A stretch of 64,000 nt of DNA, from positions 49,643-113,642 of the forward strand of contig CAYXVG010000019.1 of NCBI GenBank assembly GCA_964468205.1. The letters run 5' to 3'. The DNA comes from CAWELS01 sp964468205 (GTDB taxonomy: Bacteria; Acidobacteriota; Terriglobia; Bryobacterales; Bryobacteraceae). The position numbers and the translations under genes are program-made. The notes beneath the pieces were generated by a model, which worked only from the letters and a program-made list of their open reading frames with translations, had not been told where the DNA came from and did not search any database. Below, in pieces: positions 25,747 through 34,843 of this stretch. Within the stretch, counting starts at the first letter, position 1, and each line of letters opens with the position of its first letter.

Positions 25747-26286
25747 TTGATCTTCCGGGAGGTTGAAGACCGCGACCTCGTACTGCAGGCGCGCTCCGGC
25801 GATGTCGAAGCATACAACCGCCTCGTCTCGCGTTGGGAGAAGCGCGTCTACAACTACGTGCTGCGGCTCGTCAACGCCGTGGAAGACGCGCAGGACTTGA
25901 CGCAGGACGTGTTCTTGAAGGCGTATCAGAGCCTCCGGAAGCTGGACGACCCGGCGCGATTTTCCGCCTGGCTGTTCCGCATCGCGCACAATGAGTCCTA
26001 TTCGCTCCTGCGGAAGCGCAAGCCGGAAACCGACGTGGTGGATCAGCCGCCGGCGGCGGGTCCCGGGGGGCGCATGCTGCCCGTGGAGACGTCGCTGGCG
26101 GTCACGGCGGCAATGAAGAAGCTTTCGGCGGACCAGCAGGAAGCGGTGGTTTTGAAGATCTATCAAGGGTTTAAGTTCGACGAGATCGCCGGGATTCTGA
26201 ATTGCCCGGTGTCCACTGTCAAGTCGAGGGTCTATACGGCTTTGGATCTGCTAAAGGAGACGCTGGCGCCGGTGGAACGCACGTAG
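25747..26286 (+). CDS. ECF-type RNA polymerase sigma factor
   Basis: A 179-aa sigma-70 family protein with region 2 (residues about 17-80: DVEAYNRLVSRWEKRVYNYV, then DAQDLTQDVFLKAYQ, the core-binding/-10 recognition part) and region 4 (about 115-170: SADQQEAVVLKIYQGFKFDE, then the recognition helix NCPVSTVKSRVYTALDLLK). Start set at TTG 25747, because ACGGAG lies about 9 nt upstream; an earlier TTG at 25702 is open without a ribosome binding site. The anti-sigma gene follows 13 bp later, and the T2SS operon lies just downstream. Regulation of the T2SS by this pair is a reasonable inference, not shown by a promoter match. Confidence 0.85.
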   Translation: MIFREVEDRDLVLQARSGDVEAYNRLVSRWEKRVYNYVLRLVNAVEDAQDLTQDVFLKAYQSLRKLDDPARFSAWLFRIAHNESYSLLRKRKPETDVVDQPPAAGPGGRMLPVETSLAVTAAMKKLSADQQEAVVLKIYQGFKFDEIAGILNCPVSTVKSRVYTALDLLKETLAPVERT

Positions 26287-26299
26287 CGGGGTGACAATG

Positions 26300-26899
26300 A
26301 TGAGTTGCTCGGAAATTGATGTCAAAGGTTACTTTCTCGAGGAACTGGCGGCCGAAGAGGCCGCTGGGGTGAAAGAGCACCTGCGGGTGTGTACGGAGTG
26401 CCGCGAGGAAATGGAGCGCCTCGAGACCACGCATGCGGCGCTGCTTGCGGTTCGCGAGGAAGAGATTCCGCGGCGGATCGCTTTTGTCTCCGACAAAGTG
26501 TTTGAGCCGAACTGGTGGCAGCGTATATGGCAGTCGGCTCCGAGGCTGGGATTTGCCTCGGCGGCGATGCTCTCCGTGGCGATCTTTGTGCATGCCTACA
26601 CTCGTCCGGCAACCGTGATGCAGGAGACCGGTCTGGACCAGGCGGCGGTTCAGGAGATCGTCGAGCGTGAAGTCGCGCATCGGCTCGATACGGCTGTGGC
26701 GCAAGCGGTGGCTACCGCGGAACAGCGCAGCCACGAACGAACCGAGGAGTTGTTGCAGACGGCCGCCGAACGCTATGAAATGGAACGCCGGCAGGACCGG
26801 GCCATGGTGGAGCAGGCCTTTGACTACCTCACCAAAAGGCTGAACGTGGAGCACATCAGTGTCGCGCGGATGACCGAATATCCGGAGGTGGCACGGTGA
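26300..26899 (+). CDS. Membrane-bound anti-sigma factor with zinc-finger-type N-terminus
   Basis: A 199-aa protein. Its N-terminus holds a zinc-binding anti-sigma domain: Cys near residue 3, then H-L-R-V-C-T-E-C near residues 29-36 (the H-x3-C-x2-C hallmark). One membrane segment follows (residues about 85-103, LGFASAAMLSVAIFVHAY), then a long charged helical periplasmic region (EREVAHRLDTAVAQAVATAE onward) likely to be coiled coil. Three start codons lie close together (GTG 26291, ATG 26297, ATG 26300); 26300 has the best spacing to GGGGTG. It directly follows the ECF sigma gene and should sequester that factor. The next gene starts within its stop codon (GTGA). Confidence 0.8.
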   Translation: MSCSEIDVKGYFLEELAAEEAAGVKEHLRVCTECREEMERLETTHAALLAVREEEIPRRIAFVSDKVFEPNWWQRIWQSAPRLGFASAAMLSVAIFVHAYTRPATVMQETGLDQAAVQEIVEREVAHRLDTAVAQAVATAEQRSHERTEELLQTAAERYEMERRQDRAMVEQAFDYLTKRLNVEHISVARMTEYPEVAR

Positions 26900-27444
26900 A
26901 ACGGTGGTTGCTGGTAGCGGTAGCCGCGGTTGCTGCCGCGATTGCCGCCCTGCCCGCCAATCCGGCGGTTAACCGCGAAGATCTCGCGGCGCTCGAACGG
27001 ATGTTTGACTCGCGGATTGCCAGCTACAATCCGAACGATCCTTTCCATTTGCTCGGCAACACACGCGGATTCTATCTGGAAGACTACGGTGTGCTCTTCA
27101 GCCTGGAGCTGAACCTGGTGGCGGCCGCGGTGGTAACCCCCTTCCGGCCCGCATACACCCCGGAACAGCTCGAGCAATTGCGGCTGAAGAAGATCGCGAG
27201 GCTGGGAGACCTGAAGAACATGATGCAGGCGCAGATGGTGGACTCCGCTCTCAGGCTGAATAGTGTTCCGCTGGACCAGCGGGTGGCCGTGGGCGTCTCG
27301 ATTTTCCGCTTCGGCTGGGAGGACTCCCGGGGCATTCCCTCGCAGATTCTGATGGAGGCGCGCCGGCAGGCGCTGGTGGACTTCGAGTCCGGCAATCTCG
27401 ACGCCGCGGGCCTCAGGGAAGCCATCCGGATTCAGGAATTCTAA
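26896..27444 (+). CDS. Exported protein of unknown function between anti-sigma factor and T2SS
   Basis: A 182-aa protein with a signal peptide (MKRWLLVAVAAVAAAIAALP). The mature part is mixed alpha/beta with no cysteines, including GVLFSLELNLVAAAVVTPFR and a helix LEQLRLKKIARLGDLKNMM. I do not recognise the family. It is translationally coupled to the anti-sigma gene (4-nt GTGA overlap) and lies 7 bp before gspE. Possible roles: a periplasmic sensor acting on the anti-sigma factor, or an accessory of the secretion system. Confidence 0.65.
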   Translation: MKRWLLVAVAAVAAAIAALPANPAVNREDLAALERMFDSRIASYNPNDPFHLLGNTRGFYLEDYGVLFSLELNLVAAAVVTPFRPAYTPEQLEQLRLKKIARLGDLKNMMQAQMVDSALRLNSVPLDQRVAVGVSIFRFGWEDSRGIPSQILMEARRQALVDFESGNLDAAGLREAIRIQEF

Positions 27445-27451
27445 GGAAGAC

Positions 27452-29092
27452 ATGCGACTCGGCGAAATGCTCATCGAGCGCCGGCTCATCTCCTCCGAGG
27501 ACCTGGAGCGGGCGCTCGAAATCCAGAAAGAACGCGACGAGAAGATCGGCAAGATCCTGGTGGATCTCGGTTTCGTGGCCGTCCGGGACGTGATGGCGGC
27601 GCTTTCGGAGCAGCTCGGCGTCCCCCTGGCTTCGCTCACCGAGCCGCCGCCGGTGACGCCGGAGACAGAGGGGCTGTCGGCGAAGTTTCTCCGCCAGTTT
27701 AAGTGCATGCCGATGGGGCAGCTCGATTCCACTCTGACGCTGGCGATGGCCGATCCGCTCGATTTCGAGACCATCTCCGTGGTGCGCAACCTCACCGGGT
27801 TGAAGGTGGAGACAGCGCTTGGCACCGAAGCGGAGATCCTGGACGCCATCGAGAGGTTTTACGGCGAGCAGGAGCAGCAGGGTTCCGCCGTGGTGGAAGA
27901 CGTCGACGGCCAGATGACGGAGGATTTGGAGCACCTCCGGGACATGGCCAGCGAGGCGCCGGTGATCCGTTTGGTGAACGCCATGATCGCCCAGGCGGTG
28001 GAGAAGCGCGCCAGCGATATCCACATCGAACCCTTCGAGAAGGATTTCCGCATCCGTTACCGTGTGGATGGCGTTCTCTATGCCCAGGATCCGCCGGCCC
28101 GGGAGCTCCGCGCCGCGGTGACTTCCCGCGTGAAGCTGATGGCCAAGCTCAACATCGCCGAGCGCCGGCTCCCCCAGGACGGCCGCATTAAAGTCAAGAC
28201 GCTGGGCCGCGAGGTCGATCTCCGCGTCTCCACGCTTCCAACTCTCTACGGCGAGAGCGTCGTCATGCGCTTGCTGGACCGCTCGCAGAGCGACTTCTAC
28301 GATCTGCAGAGCCTCGGCTTCGATGAGCACATGCTCGCGCGCATGGAGCATTTCACCCAGCTTCCCCACGGGATTTTCCTGGTTACCGGCCCGACCGGAT
28401 CGGGCAAGTCGACGACTCTGTACTCGTCGTTGAAACGCGTGAACAGTTCCGAGCGAAAGATCATCACGATTGAGGATCCCGTTGAGTATCAGATGGACGG
28501 AATCAACCAGATCCATGTGAACTCGCAGATCGGACTCACCTTCGCCGCCGGTCTCCGCCACATTGTCCGCCAGGACCCGGACGTCATCATGGTGGGCGAG
28601 ATCCGCGACCGGGAGACGGCGGATATCGCCATCCGGTCCGCGCTCACGGGCCACTTCGTCTACTCGACTCTCCACACCAACGATGCGCCGAGCGCCATCA
28701 CGCGCCTCACCGACATGGGGGTCGAGAACTACCTGATTACCTCGTCCGTGGTCGCCGTGCTGGCGCAGCGCCTGGTGCGTCTCATCTGCCCGCGCTGCCG
28801 GCAGCCCGACGGCAAGCGCTTAAGCCCGGACGGAACGGAGATAAATGTCTACCGCGGCGCTGGATGCGATCACTGCTTTGGCAGCGGTCATATTGGCCGT
28901 GTCGGTATCTTTGAGCTGATGGAATTGAACGACGAGATTCGCAAGCTCATCATGGCGAACGAGGACGCATCCGTGTTGACCAAGGCCGCCCGGAAGAACG
29001 GGATGCGCAACCTCCGTGAGGACGGCTGGATGAAGGTGGAGCAGGGTGTTACAACCGCGGACGAGGTGCTGCGGGTTACTCAGGATTTCTAG
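27452..29092 (+). CDS. gspE: Type II secretion system assembly ATPase
   Basis: A 546-aa GspE/PilB-type ATPase. The N-terminal GspE domain (about 1-140) begins MRLGEMLIERRLISSEDLE. The ATPase core has Walker A GPTGSGKST (near residue 313), Asp box IIMVGEIRDRETADIA and His box TGHFVYSTLHTND. The zinc-binding C-x2-C pairs CPRC (near 446) and CDHC (near 471) are present, as in GspE. It powers pseudopilus growth at the inner membrane with GspL and GspF. First of the contiguous gsp genes; gspF follows after 9 nt. Confidence 0.92.
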   Translation: MRLGEMLIERRLISSEDLERALEIQKERDEKIGKILVDLGFVAVRDVMAALSEQLGVPLASLTEPPPVTPETEGLSAKFLRQFKCMPMGQLDSTLTLAMADPLDFETISVVRNLTGLKVETALGTEAEILDAIERFYGEQEQQGSAVVEDVDGQMTEDLEHLRDMASEAPVIRLVNAMIAQAVEKRASDIHIEPFEKDFRIRYRVDGVLYAQDPPARELRAAVTSRVKLMAKLNIAERRLPQDGRIKVKTLGREVDLRVSTLPTLYGESVVMRLLDRSQSDFYDLQSLGFDEHMLARMEHFTQLPHGIFLVTGPTGSGKSTTLYSSLKRVNSSERKIITIEDPVEYQMDGINQIHVNSQIGLTFAAGLRHIVRQDPDVIMVGEIRDRETADIAIRSALTGHFVYSTLHTNDAPSAITRLTDMGVENYLITSSVVAVLAQRLVRLICPRCRQPDGKRLSPDGTEINVYRGAGCDHCFGSGHIGRVGIFELMELNDEIRKLIMANEDASVLTKAARKNGMRNLREDGWMKVEQGVTTADEVLRVTQDF

Positions 29093-29101
29093 GCGAAGCG
29101 A

Positions 29102-30310
29102 ATGGGCAGTTTTCATTTCAAGGCGATCGCATCCGATGGCAAAGTCCGAATGGGGACGCTCACGGCCGCTACCGAGAAGGCTGTCGCCGTGGAGTTGCGG
29201 AATCAAGGCCTCACGCCGGTATACGTCGGTCAGCAGTCCGCCGCGGGCTTTTCGGTTAAGCTCCCCTCGTTCGGCGGAAGCGGGCGCAAGGACGTCCTCA
29301 TGTTCACCAGGGAGCTGTCCACGCTCCTCAACGCCGGTGTGCCGGTGGACCGCGCGCTCTCGATTGCCAGCGAACTGACGGAACGGCCGGCGTTCCGGAG
29401 CGTGGTCCAAGACGTCATCCGCGTTTTGAAGGGCGGAAAATCGCTCGCCGATAGCCTGGCCGGGCATCCGGAACACTTCTCGGATCTCTACGTCAACATG
29501 GTGCGGGCGGGGGAGGCCAGCGGCTCGCTGGCGGCTGTGTTCGAACGCCTCGCCGAGTTTGAGCAGACCCGCGACGACCTGCGCAATTACATCATCTCCT
29601 CAATGGTCTATCCGGTTCTGCTGATGCTGGTCGGGATTGGATCAATCCTCGTGTTGATGTTTTTCGTCGTGCCCCGCTTCGCCGCCGTGTTCGAGGAGTC
29701 GCGTATGGAGATGCCTCTGCCGACGAAGATACTCCTCGAAACCAGCGGCTTCCTGCAATCGTACGGGTGGATCGCGATTTTGGTGGTGATTGGCTCCATT
29801 GCCGGACTGCAGTTCTATACCCGCACCGAGAAAGGCCGCCTTTGGTGGGACACCTTCCGCCTGCGCATTCCCCTGCTTGGCGACGCTCTCCGCAAGGCGG
29901 AAACCGCGCGCTTCGCGAGCGCCATGGCGACCTTGGTGGCCAACAGCGTGCCGCTGGTGCAATCGATCGGAATTGCCCGCGCAATCTTGAACAATCGGAA
30001 GATCGCGGCCGCGCTCGAAGCGGTGGCCCAGGGCGTGAAGCGTGGCGAAGGCATTGCCGGGCCACTCAAGAAGACCGCCCAGTTTCCCGCCCTGGCCGGG
30101 CATTTGCTTTCGGTCGGCGAGGAAACGGGCCGGCTCGATCACATGTTCTCGCAGATGGCCGAGATCTACGAGACCGACACCCGCGCCGCGATCCGCCGGT
30201 TCACCTCGTTGTTTGAGCCGCTGGTGATTCTGGTGATGGGTGTCATGGTAGGTATCCTGGTATTGAGCATGCTGCTGGCGATTACCAGTATTAATGAAGT
30301 GGCGGTGTAG
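29102..30310 (+). CDS. gspF: Type II secretion system inner-membrane platform protein
   Basis: A 402-aa GspF/PilC protein, normal length. It shows two homologous cytoplasmic helical domains (FTRELSTLLNAGVPVDRALS near residue 70 and ARFASAMATLVANSVPLVQS near 275). Each is followed by membrane segments: about 165-195 (SSMVYPVLLMLVGIGSILVL), 220-240, and a C-terminal pair ending VMVGILVLSMLLAITSI. By family it anchors the ATPase to the pseudopilus base. The gap to gspG is only 3 nt. Confidence 0.9.
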   Translation: MGSFHFKAIASDGKVRMGTLTAATEKAVAVELRNQGLTPVYVGQQSAAGFSVKLPSFGGSGRKDVLMFTRELSTLLNAGVPVDRALSIASELTERPAFRSVVQDVIRVLKGGKSLADSLAGHPEHFSDLYVNMVRAGEASGSLAAVFERLAEFEQTRDDLRNYIISSMVYPVLLMLVGIGSILVLMFFVVPRFAAVFEESRMEMPLPTKILLETSGFLQSYGWIAILVVIGSIAGLQFYTRTEKGRLWWDTFRLRIPLLGDALRKAETARFASAMATLVANSVPLVQSIGIARAILNNRKIAAALEAVAQGVKRGEGIAGPLKKTAQFPALAGHLLSVGEETGRLDHMFSQMAEIYETDTRAAIRRFTSLFEPLVILVMGVMVGILVLSMLLAITSINEVAV

Positions 30311-30313
30311 AAA

Positions 30314-30751
30314 ATGAAACGCAAAAACATCCGGCGGCAAGCCGGTGTAACTTTGATTGAAATGCTGGTGGTGGTCACCATCATCGCGCTATTCGCAGCG
30401 CTGGTGGCTCCGCGCATGCTACAGAAGAGCGATACGGCGCGCATTACGGCCACCCGGGCGCAGATCAACGCGTTCATGACCGCTCTGGGCGCCTACAAGC
30501 TCGATACCGGACTCTATCCAACCACCGAGCAAGGGCTGAACGCTCTCCGGATACAACCGCAAGGCGTGAATCAGTGGCAGGGGCCTTATCTGCCGCAGGA
30601 CATCCCCGATGATCCGTGGGGTAATGCCTACGTTTACCGGTTTCCTTCCGAGAACGGCGGCTACGAGCCGGAGATCATCAGTTACGGAGCCGATGGCCAG
30701 CCCGGTGGAGAGGACATCTTCGCCGATATTGTGAGTTGGAAAAGCCAATAG
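30314..30751 (+). CDS. gspG: Major pseudopilin
   Basis: A 145-aa GspG. The prepilin cleavage site is RRQAG|VTLIEM with the required Glu at mature position 5, followed by the hydrophobic helix. The C-terminal globular part is typical of GspG: GLYPTTEQGLNAL, then DPWGNAYVYRFP and SYGADGQPGGED, the calcium-binding loop region. It forms the pseudopilus shaft. Members normally start at this distance from gspF in T2SS operons. Confidence 0.93.
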   Translation: MKRKNIRRQAGVTLIEMLVVVTIIALFAALVAPRMLQKSDTARITATRAQINAFMTALGAYKLDTGLYPTTEQGLNALRIQPQGVNQWQGPYLPQDIPDDPWGNAYVYRFPSENGGYEPEIISYGADGQPGGEDIFADIVSWKSQ

Positions 30752-30828
30752 GCGGGGCGGGCCTATCGGCCCGGCGCGCACTGGCGCGCAGGGAGCGGGT
30801 TGTGTGTCTTGTGGATCAGGGTAGGGCC

Positions 30829-31311
30829 ATGTCTCAATTTCGGCGGCGGGGCGTCACGCTGGTCGAGATGCTGATCGTCGTGACGCTGCTGGGCTTGCTC
30901 GTCGGCATCACGTTCCCGTCGGTGACGGCGGGGATTGAGTCAGTGCGGCTCGCCTCGGCGGCGGATTCCGTCGCCAGCCACTTGAACGCCGCGGTGAACC
31001 GGGCGGAGCGTTGGCAGGAGGCGGTGGAGATCGAGTTTCTCATCGACCAACGGCAAATGAACCTCCGTTCCGCCACGCCGGGATACGAACGGTCGTTCGA
31101 GCTCCCCACTGGGGTCGAATTCCGGAACATCCGTCCGGAGATTCGCGCCGGGAGCGAGGTTCCCCGGCGGTTCCTGGTTTATCCGGGCGGGACCGTGCCG
31201 GGGATTACAGTGGAGCTTGCCAACAGCCGTGGCGGAGGCCGGATCGTTTCCGTGGACCCCATCACCGGCGCCCCGCGGATCCGCCGTCCGGGGGAGGAGA
31301 CGCGGCCATGA
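30829..31311 (+). CDS. gspH: Minor pseudopilin GspH-like
   Basis: A 160-aa prepilin-like protein with leader cleavage site RRRG|VTLVEM and Glu at +5, a hydrophobic helix to about residue 30, then a beta-rich domain (VEIEFLIDQRQMNLRS, FRNIRPEIRAG). Start at ATG 30829, which leaves a short basic leader as expected; an upstream frame to 30736 would give an implausibly long leader. ATGA overlap with the next gene. Its identity as H rests on order and the shared fold, since minor pseudopilins diverge. Confidence 0.8.
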   Translation: MSQFRRRGVTLVEMLIVVTLLGLLVGITFPSVTAGIESVRLASAADSVASHLNAAVNRAERWQEAVEIEFLIDQRQMNLRSATPGYERSFELPTGVEFRNIRPEIRAGSEVPRRFLVYPGGTVPGITVELANSRGGGRIVSVDPITGAPRIRRPGEETRP

Positions 31312-31757
31312 GAAGCAGCCGCCAGAGACGCCAAGCCGGCTACACGCTACTCGAAGTACTGGTGGCCACCACGATCATGGCCATCGCCGTGGTGGGCCTG
31401 CTCTCCAATCTTTCCACTTCGCTCTCGAACGCGGCCCGGCTCACCGACTATGACCGGGCGTCTCTGCTCGCCAAACGCACCATGGACGAGCTGCTCGTCC
31501 GCCCCGACATTCCCAAGGGGACTGACATTCAAGGGACGTATGATCCCGCCGCCGTTGGCGTGGAGGCCGGTTGGCAGGCCAGGGTCACGCCGTTTCAGCG
31601 GGGGCCGAACGCGGCTCCCGGCCACCTCGGTATGGACCGGGTGGAGTTGGAGGTCTGGTGGATGCGGTCCGGCCAGCGGCGCACGTTCTTGCTCGAGGCT
31701 TACCGGGCCGCTCCGCTGGTGAACGAAGACCTGAGCATGGGGGCGATGGTTCGATGA
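31308..31757 (+). CDS. gspI: Minor pseudopilin GspI-like
   Basis: A 149-aa protein starting at ATG 31308 inside the gspH stop (ATGA). The leader is short and basic with RQAG|YTLLEV, Glu at +5 and a hydrophobic helix VATTIMAIAVVGLLSNL. The globular part is small (about 110 aa), the size expected for GspI, which caps the pseudopilus with J and K. It ends in another ATGA overlap with gspJ. Confidence 0.8.
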   Translation: MRSSRQRRQAGYTLLEVLVATTIMAIAVVGLLSNLSTSLSNAARLTDYDRASLLAKRTMDELLVRPDIPKGTDIQGTYDPAAVGVEAGWQARVTPFQRGPNAAPGHLGMDRVELEVWWMRSGQRRTFLLEAYRAAPLVNEDLSMGAMVR

Positions 31758-32488
31758 GAAGGCGCACGCAATCCGGTGTCACTCTGCTCGAGTTGCTGAT
31801 CGCCATCTCGCTGGTCAGCCTGCTCTCGGTGAGCGTCCTGATGGCCATGCGTGTCGGCTTGAACTCGATGGAGAAGGTCAACAACCGGGTGATCGCCAAC
31901 CGCCGGGCGCTCGGTGCGCAACGAATTTTGGAACAGCAGATAGCCGGGATGATTGTCACGATGGCCGATTGCCAGGGTGGCGGCCCTCCGGTCCGGATCC
32001 CGTTCTTCCAGGGCGAGCCGCAGACCATGCGCTTCGTCTCCACCTACTCGCTCGAGGAGGCCCACCGCGGCTACCCGCGCATTTTGGAATACCAGGTGGT
32101 TCCACGGCCGGACGGGCGGGGCGTCCGCTTGGTGGTGAATGAACGGATCTATGCCGGTCCGGCCTCAGCCGGGCAGGTTTGCATCGGGCGGGGACCACCG
32201 GGAATGGGCAACCAGTTTCCGCCGGTCGAGATCGGGCCTCAGTCCTTTGTGCTGGCCGACAACTTGGCGAATTGCCGGTTCGGGTTTCTGCAGGACGCCC
32301 CGCCGCCGCTGGGGCAGGAGTGGGTTCCCGTATTCAGCGCCGACAACTTTCCGCTGGCGATCCGGATCGAGATGGTCCCGCTCGAGCCGGCGTCCGGCAA
32401 TATTCCGCTGCTTTCAATGGTGGCTCCGGTTCGCGTGAACCGGATTCCTGGAGCGAATTATGTGGACAGGTACCAGAGGCCGCGCTAG
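31754..32488 (+). CDS. gspJ: Minor pseudopilin GspJ-like
   Basis: A 244-aa protein with leader TQSG|VTLLEL and hydrophobic helix LIAISLVSLLSVSVLMAM. The C-terminal domain is larger than in G-I (about 210 aa), as in GspJ, with beta strands around AEEAHRGYPRILEYQVVPR. It starts in an ATGA overlap with gspI and its end overlaps gspK by 29 bp. By family it forms the tip complex with I and K. Confidence 0.8.
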   Translation: MRRRTQSGVTLLELLIAISLVSLLSVSVLMAMRVGLNSMEKVNNRVIANRRALGAQRILEQQIAGMIVTMADCQGGGPPVRIPFFQGEPQTMRFVSTYSLEEAHRGYPRILEYQVVPRPDGRGVRLVVNERIYAGPASAGQVCIGRGPPGMGNQFPPVEIGPQSFVLADNLANCRFGFLQDAPPPLGQEWVPVFSADNFPLAIRIEMVPLEPASGNIPLLSMVAPVRVNRIPGANYVDRYQRPR

Positions 32489-33524
32489 GGAAGGGCGCCG
32501 CGGAACTTGGAATAGCGGTCGCCCCCGCCTGTCGAAACCGCGCTTGCGGGGAGCGGCTCTGCTGTCGGTTCTGTGGCTTACCGCGGCGCTTTCGGCGATC
32601 GCCTTCTCCGTCGCCATCTCCGTCCGGGGCGAGATGGAGCGCTCCTCCACCATGGTGGACGGAGTCCGCGGTTATTACCTCGCGACCGGCGGAATCGACC
32701 GGACGATCTGCTACATGCTATGGGGACCCAACGAAAAGGCCGAGGATGGCGGAGTCCGGTATTGGGAGCAGGGGATGCCGCGTGTGTATCACCGCTTCCC
32801 GGCCGGCGATGTCGTCGTCGAGGTGATTCCGGTGACCGCCCGCCTGAGCATCAATATGGCGACCGAAGAGGAGCTGTTCCGGCTGTTGATCGCGCTCGGA
32901 GCCGAGCCTGGACGGGCCGCGGCCATCACCGAAGGAATCGTTGATTGGCGAAAACCGATGGCTCCCGGCGCGCACTCCCGGCTGGACATGCAATATATGT
33001 CCGGCAATCCGTCTTTTCGCGGCCGCCATGCGTCCTTTGAGCAGATTGAGGAAGTTTTGTTGGTGCAGGGCATGACACCGGAACTCTTCTACGGGAGATA
33101 TGAACGCGATGGCGACGGGCGGCTGGTCCGGCGCAGCGGGCTGAACGATTGCATCACCGTGTACGGCGACAACGCCACCTATGATGTCAATTCGGCGGAC
33201 CCCGCCCTACTGCGCGCGATTGGGGTTGAACCCCACGTGGTTGACCGCATTGTCGAGATGCGCGGCCAACGGCCGTTCCGGCAGGAGGACATCGGCCAGA
33301 TTCGCGGCATGGCCGGGGCTGCCGGCGGCCGCCTGGTGACTGGAGGGAATTCCATCTTCACCTTGCGGGCGACCGCACGGGTGCGGCGCCAAGACGGGCA
33401 GCTTTCCGACATGCGGCGCAGCGCCGCCGCGCTGGTGAAGTTTCTCGGCTACGGTTTCAATCCTCCGTATCATGTGCTCCGGTGGTACGACTACGCGCCC
33501 ACCGACACGGTTGCGTGGCAATGA
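32460..33524 (+). CDS. gspK: Minor pseudopilin GspK-like
   Basis: A 354-aa protein, longer than the other pseudopilins as GspK normally is. After a basic leader there is LRG|AALLSVLWLTAALSAIAF, with no Glu at +5, which is a known peculiarity of GspK. The GspK alpha domain and helix-hairpin-helix-like repeats are visible: SINMATEEELFRLLIALGAE and DVNSADPALLRAIGVEPHVV. It tips the pseudopilus. The start ATG 32460 overlaps gspJ by 29 bp; gspL starts in its stop (ATGA). Confidence 0.85.
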   Translation: MWTGTRGRAREGRRGTWNSGRPRLSKPRLRGAALLSVLWLTAALSAIAFSVAISVRGEMERSSTMVDGVRGYYLATGGIDRTICYMLWGPNEKAEDGGVRYWEQGMPRVYHRFPAGDVVVEVIPVTARLSINMATEEELFRLLIALGAEPGRAAAITEGIVDWRKPMAPGAHSRLDMQYMSGNPSFRGRHASFEQIEEVLLVQGMTPELFYGRYERDGDGRLVRRSGLNDCITVYGDNATYDVNSADPALLRAIGVEPHVVDRIVEMRGQRPFRQEDIGQIRGMAGAAGGRLVTGGNSIFTLRATARVRRQDGQLSDMRRSAAALVKFLGYGFNPPYHVLRWYDYAPTDTVAWQ

Positions 33525-34843
33525 TCACAGGCGATCTTAGAAAGTGGCTTTCCCTCGGGACCGGGGTGGGTATCGAGGTCCGCGGGGACGACCTGTTGGT
33601 GACCGTTGCCCGAGTGCGCCCCAAGGACGTGCGCGTGCTCGGGGCGCTCGAGATTCCCGGATTCCGGGAGCGGCCCGCCGGCGAGTGGGGTACGGAAATC
33701 CTGAAATTCCTGCGTGAGCGGGGGTGCGGCCATCTTGCCTGTACCGTGCTGCTTCCGCGAGACGAGGTGATCGTCCGGCAGCTTTCGCTTCCCGGCGTCG
33801 GGCGTAAGGACATGGAAGCGGCAATCCGCTTCCAGATAGATTCCCTGCATCCTTATCCCGAGGGAGAGGTTGCCTATGCCTGGGCGCAGATTCCGAATTC
33901 CGCGATGGTCCTTGTCGGAATCGCCCGGCGGGATGTGATTGATTACTACTCGACGCTTCTCCTGGAGGCGGGCTTGCGAACCGCCACGTTCACCTTTTCC
34001 GCGGCCGCTTTCTACTCCGCGTTCCGCACGCTGGCGAACCCGCCGGACGCCGGCTTCCTCGTGCTGCAGCAGGAAGGCGAGGAATGGGAGGCCTATGGCG
34101 AGAGCCCTGGCAGGCCAGTCTTTTCGGCGATTTTTGATTCTTCTCCGGAGCGGGTTCTGGCGTTGGCGTCTTCCGAGCTGCGCCTGAATCCCGATATTCA
34201 ACCCGCTCGTCTCCTTGAACTTCTGCCCGAGCCCGCTCAGGCTCCGGCGGATTGGGATCTGGACCGCTATGCGGTATCTTACGCGACGGCGCTGGCGGGG
34301 GCCTGTCCCTGGCTGGCGCTGTCGCTCAATTTGCTGCCCGCGGAACGCCGGAGCCGGAGCTCCCGCGCGGTTTACGCCCCGACTGTGGGCCTGGGCGCGA
34401 TACTGGCGATCCTGCTGACGGTCCTCGGGGTCTACGGGGGGATTACGGACAAGAAGTATAGCGCCACCGTGAACGCCGAAGCCGCGAAGTACACCGCCGA
34501 GGCCGCGCGCATCGCTGACCTGGACGCCGAGATGGAGGCTCTCCGGGCGCGCAAGGCGTTGGTCCGGAAGTTCCTGCGGCAAACGCAGGATGATATGAAT
34601 TCGATTCTCGACCTCACTTACTTGCTGGCGCCGCCGGCGTATCTGACCGATCTGCGCATCGAACGCAACCAGGTCACCGTGACTGGAGAGGCGCCCGAGG
34701 CGGCGAAGTTGCTTGAAATGCTTGACGCCTCGCCGCTGTTTCACAACTCCGAATTCACCTCGCCCATCTCCGATGCAGGTGGCTTGCAGCGTTTTACGGT
34801 CCGGCTCCAGCGAGAGTTTCCGGCGTTGGGAGGCGGCCAATGA
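33521..34843 (+). CDS. gspL: GspL-like protein (PilM-like actin fold plus PilN-like membrane part)
   Basis: A 440-aa protein. The N-terminal cytoplasmic half (about 1-270) has an actin-like PilM/GspL fold: GTGVGIEVRGDDLLVTVARV, VLLPRDEVIVRQLSLPG and IRFQIDSLHPYPEGEV. One membrane helix (about 284-308) is followed by a coiled-coil segment and a small ferredoxin-like PilN/GspL periplasmic domain ending LQRFTVRLQREFP. It links the ATPase GspE to the inner-membrane assembly. It starts at ATG 33521 in the gspK stop and ends in an ATGA overlap with the next gene. Confidence 0.8.
   Translation: MITGDLRKWLSLGTGVGIEVRGDDLLVTVARVRPKDVRVLGALEIPGFRERPAGEWGTEILKFLRERGCGHLACTVLLPRDEVIVRQLSLPGVGRKDMEAAIRFQIDSLHPYPEGEVAYAWAQIPNSAMVLVGIARRDVIDYYSTLLLEAGLRTATFTFSAAAFYSAFRTLANPPDAGFLVLQQEGEEWEAYGESPGRPVFSAIFDSSPERVLALASSELRLNPDIQPARLLELLPEPAQAPADWDLDRYAVSYATALAGACPWLALSLNLLPAERRSRSSRAVYAPTVGLGAILAILLTVLGVYGGITDKKYSATVNAEAAKYTAEAARIADLDAEMEALRARKALVRKFLRQTQDDMNSILDLTYLLAPPAYLTDLRIERNQVTVTGEAPEAAKLLEMLDASPLFHNSEFTSPISDAGGLQRFTVRLQREFPALGGGQ

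Noticed and set aside
27413..28675. Minus-strand frame (420 codons) opposite gspE
   Set aside because: Shadow of gspE, which has all ATPase motifs.
33491..34840. Minus-strand frame (449 codons) exactly opposite gspL
   Set aside because: Shadow; gspL is supported by motifs and by ATGA overlaps on both sides.
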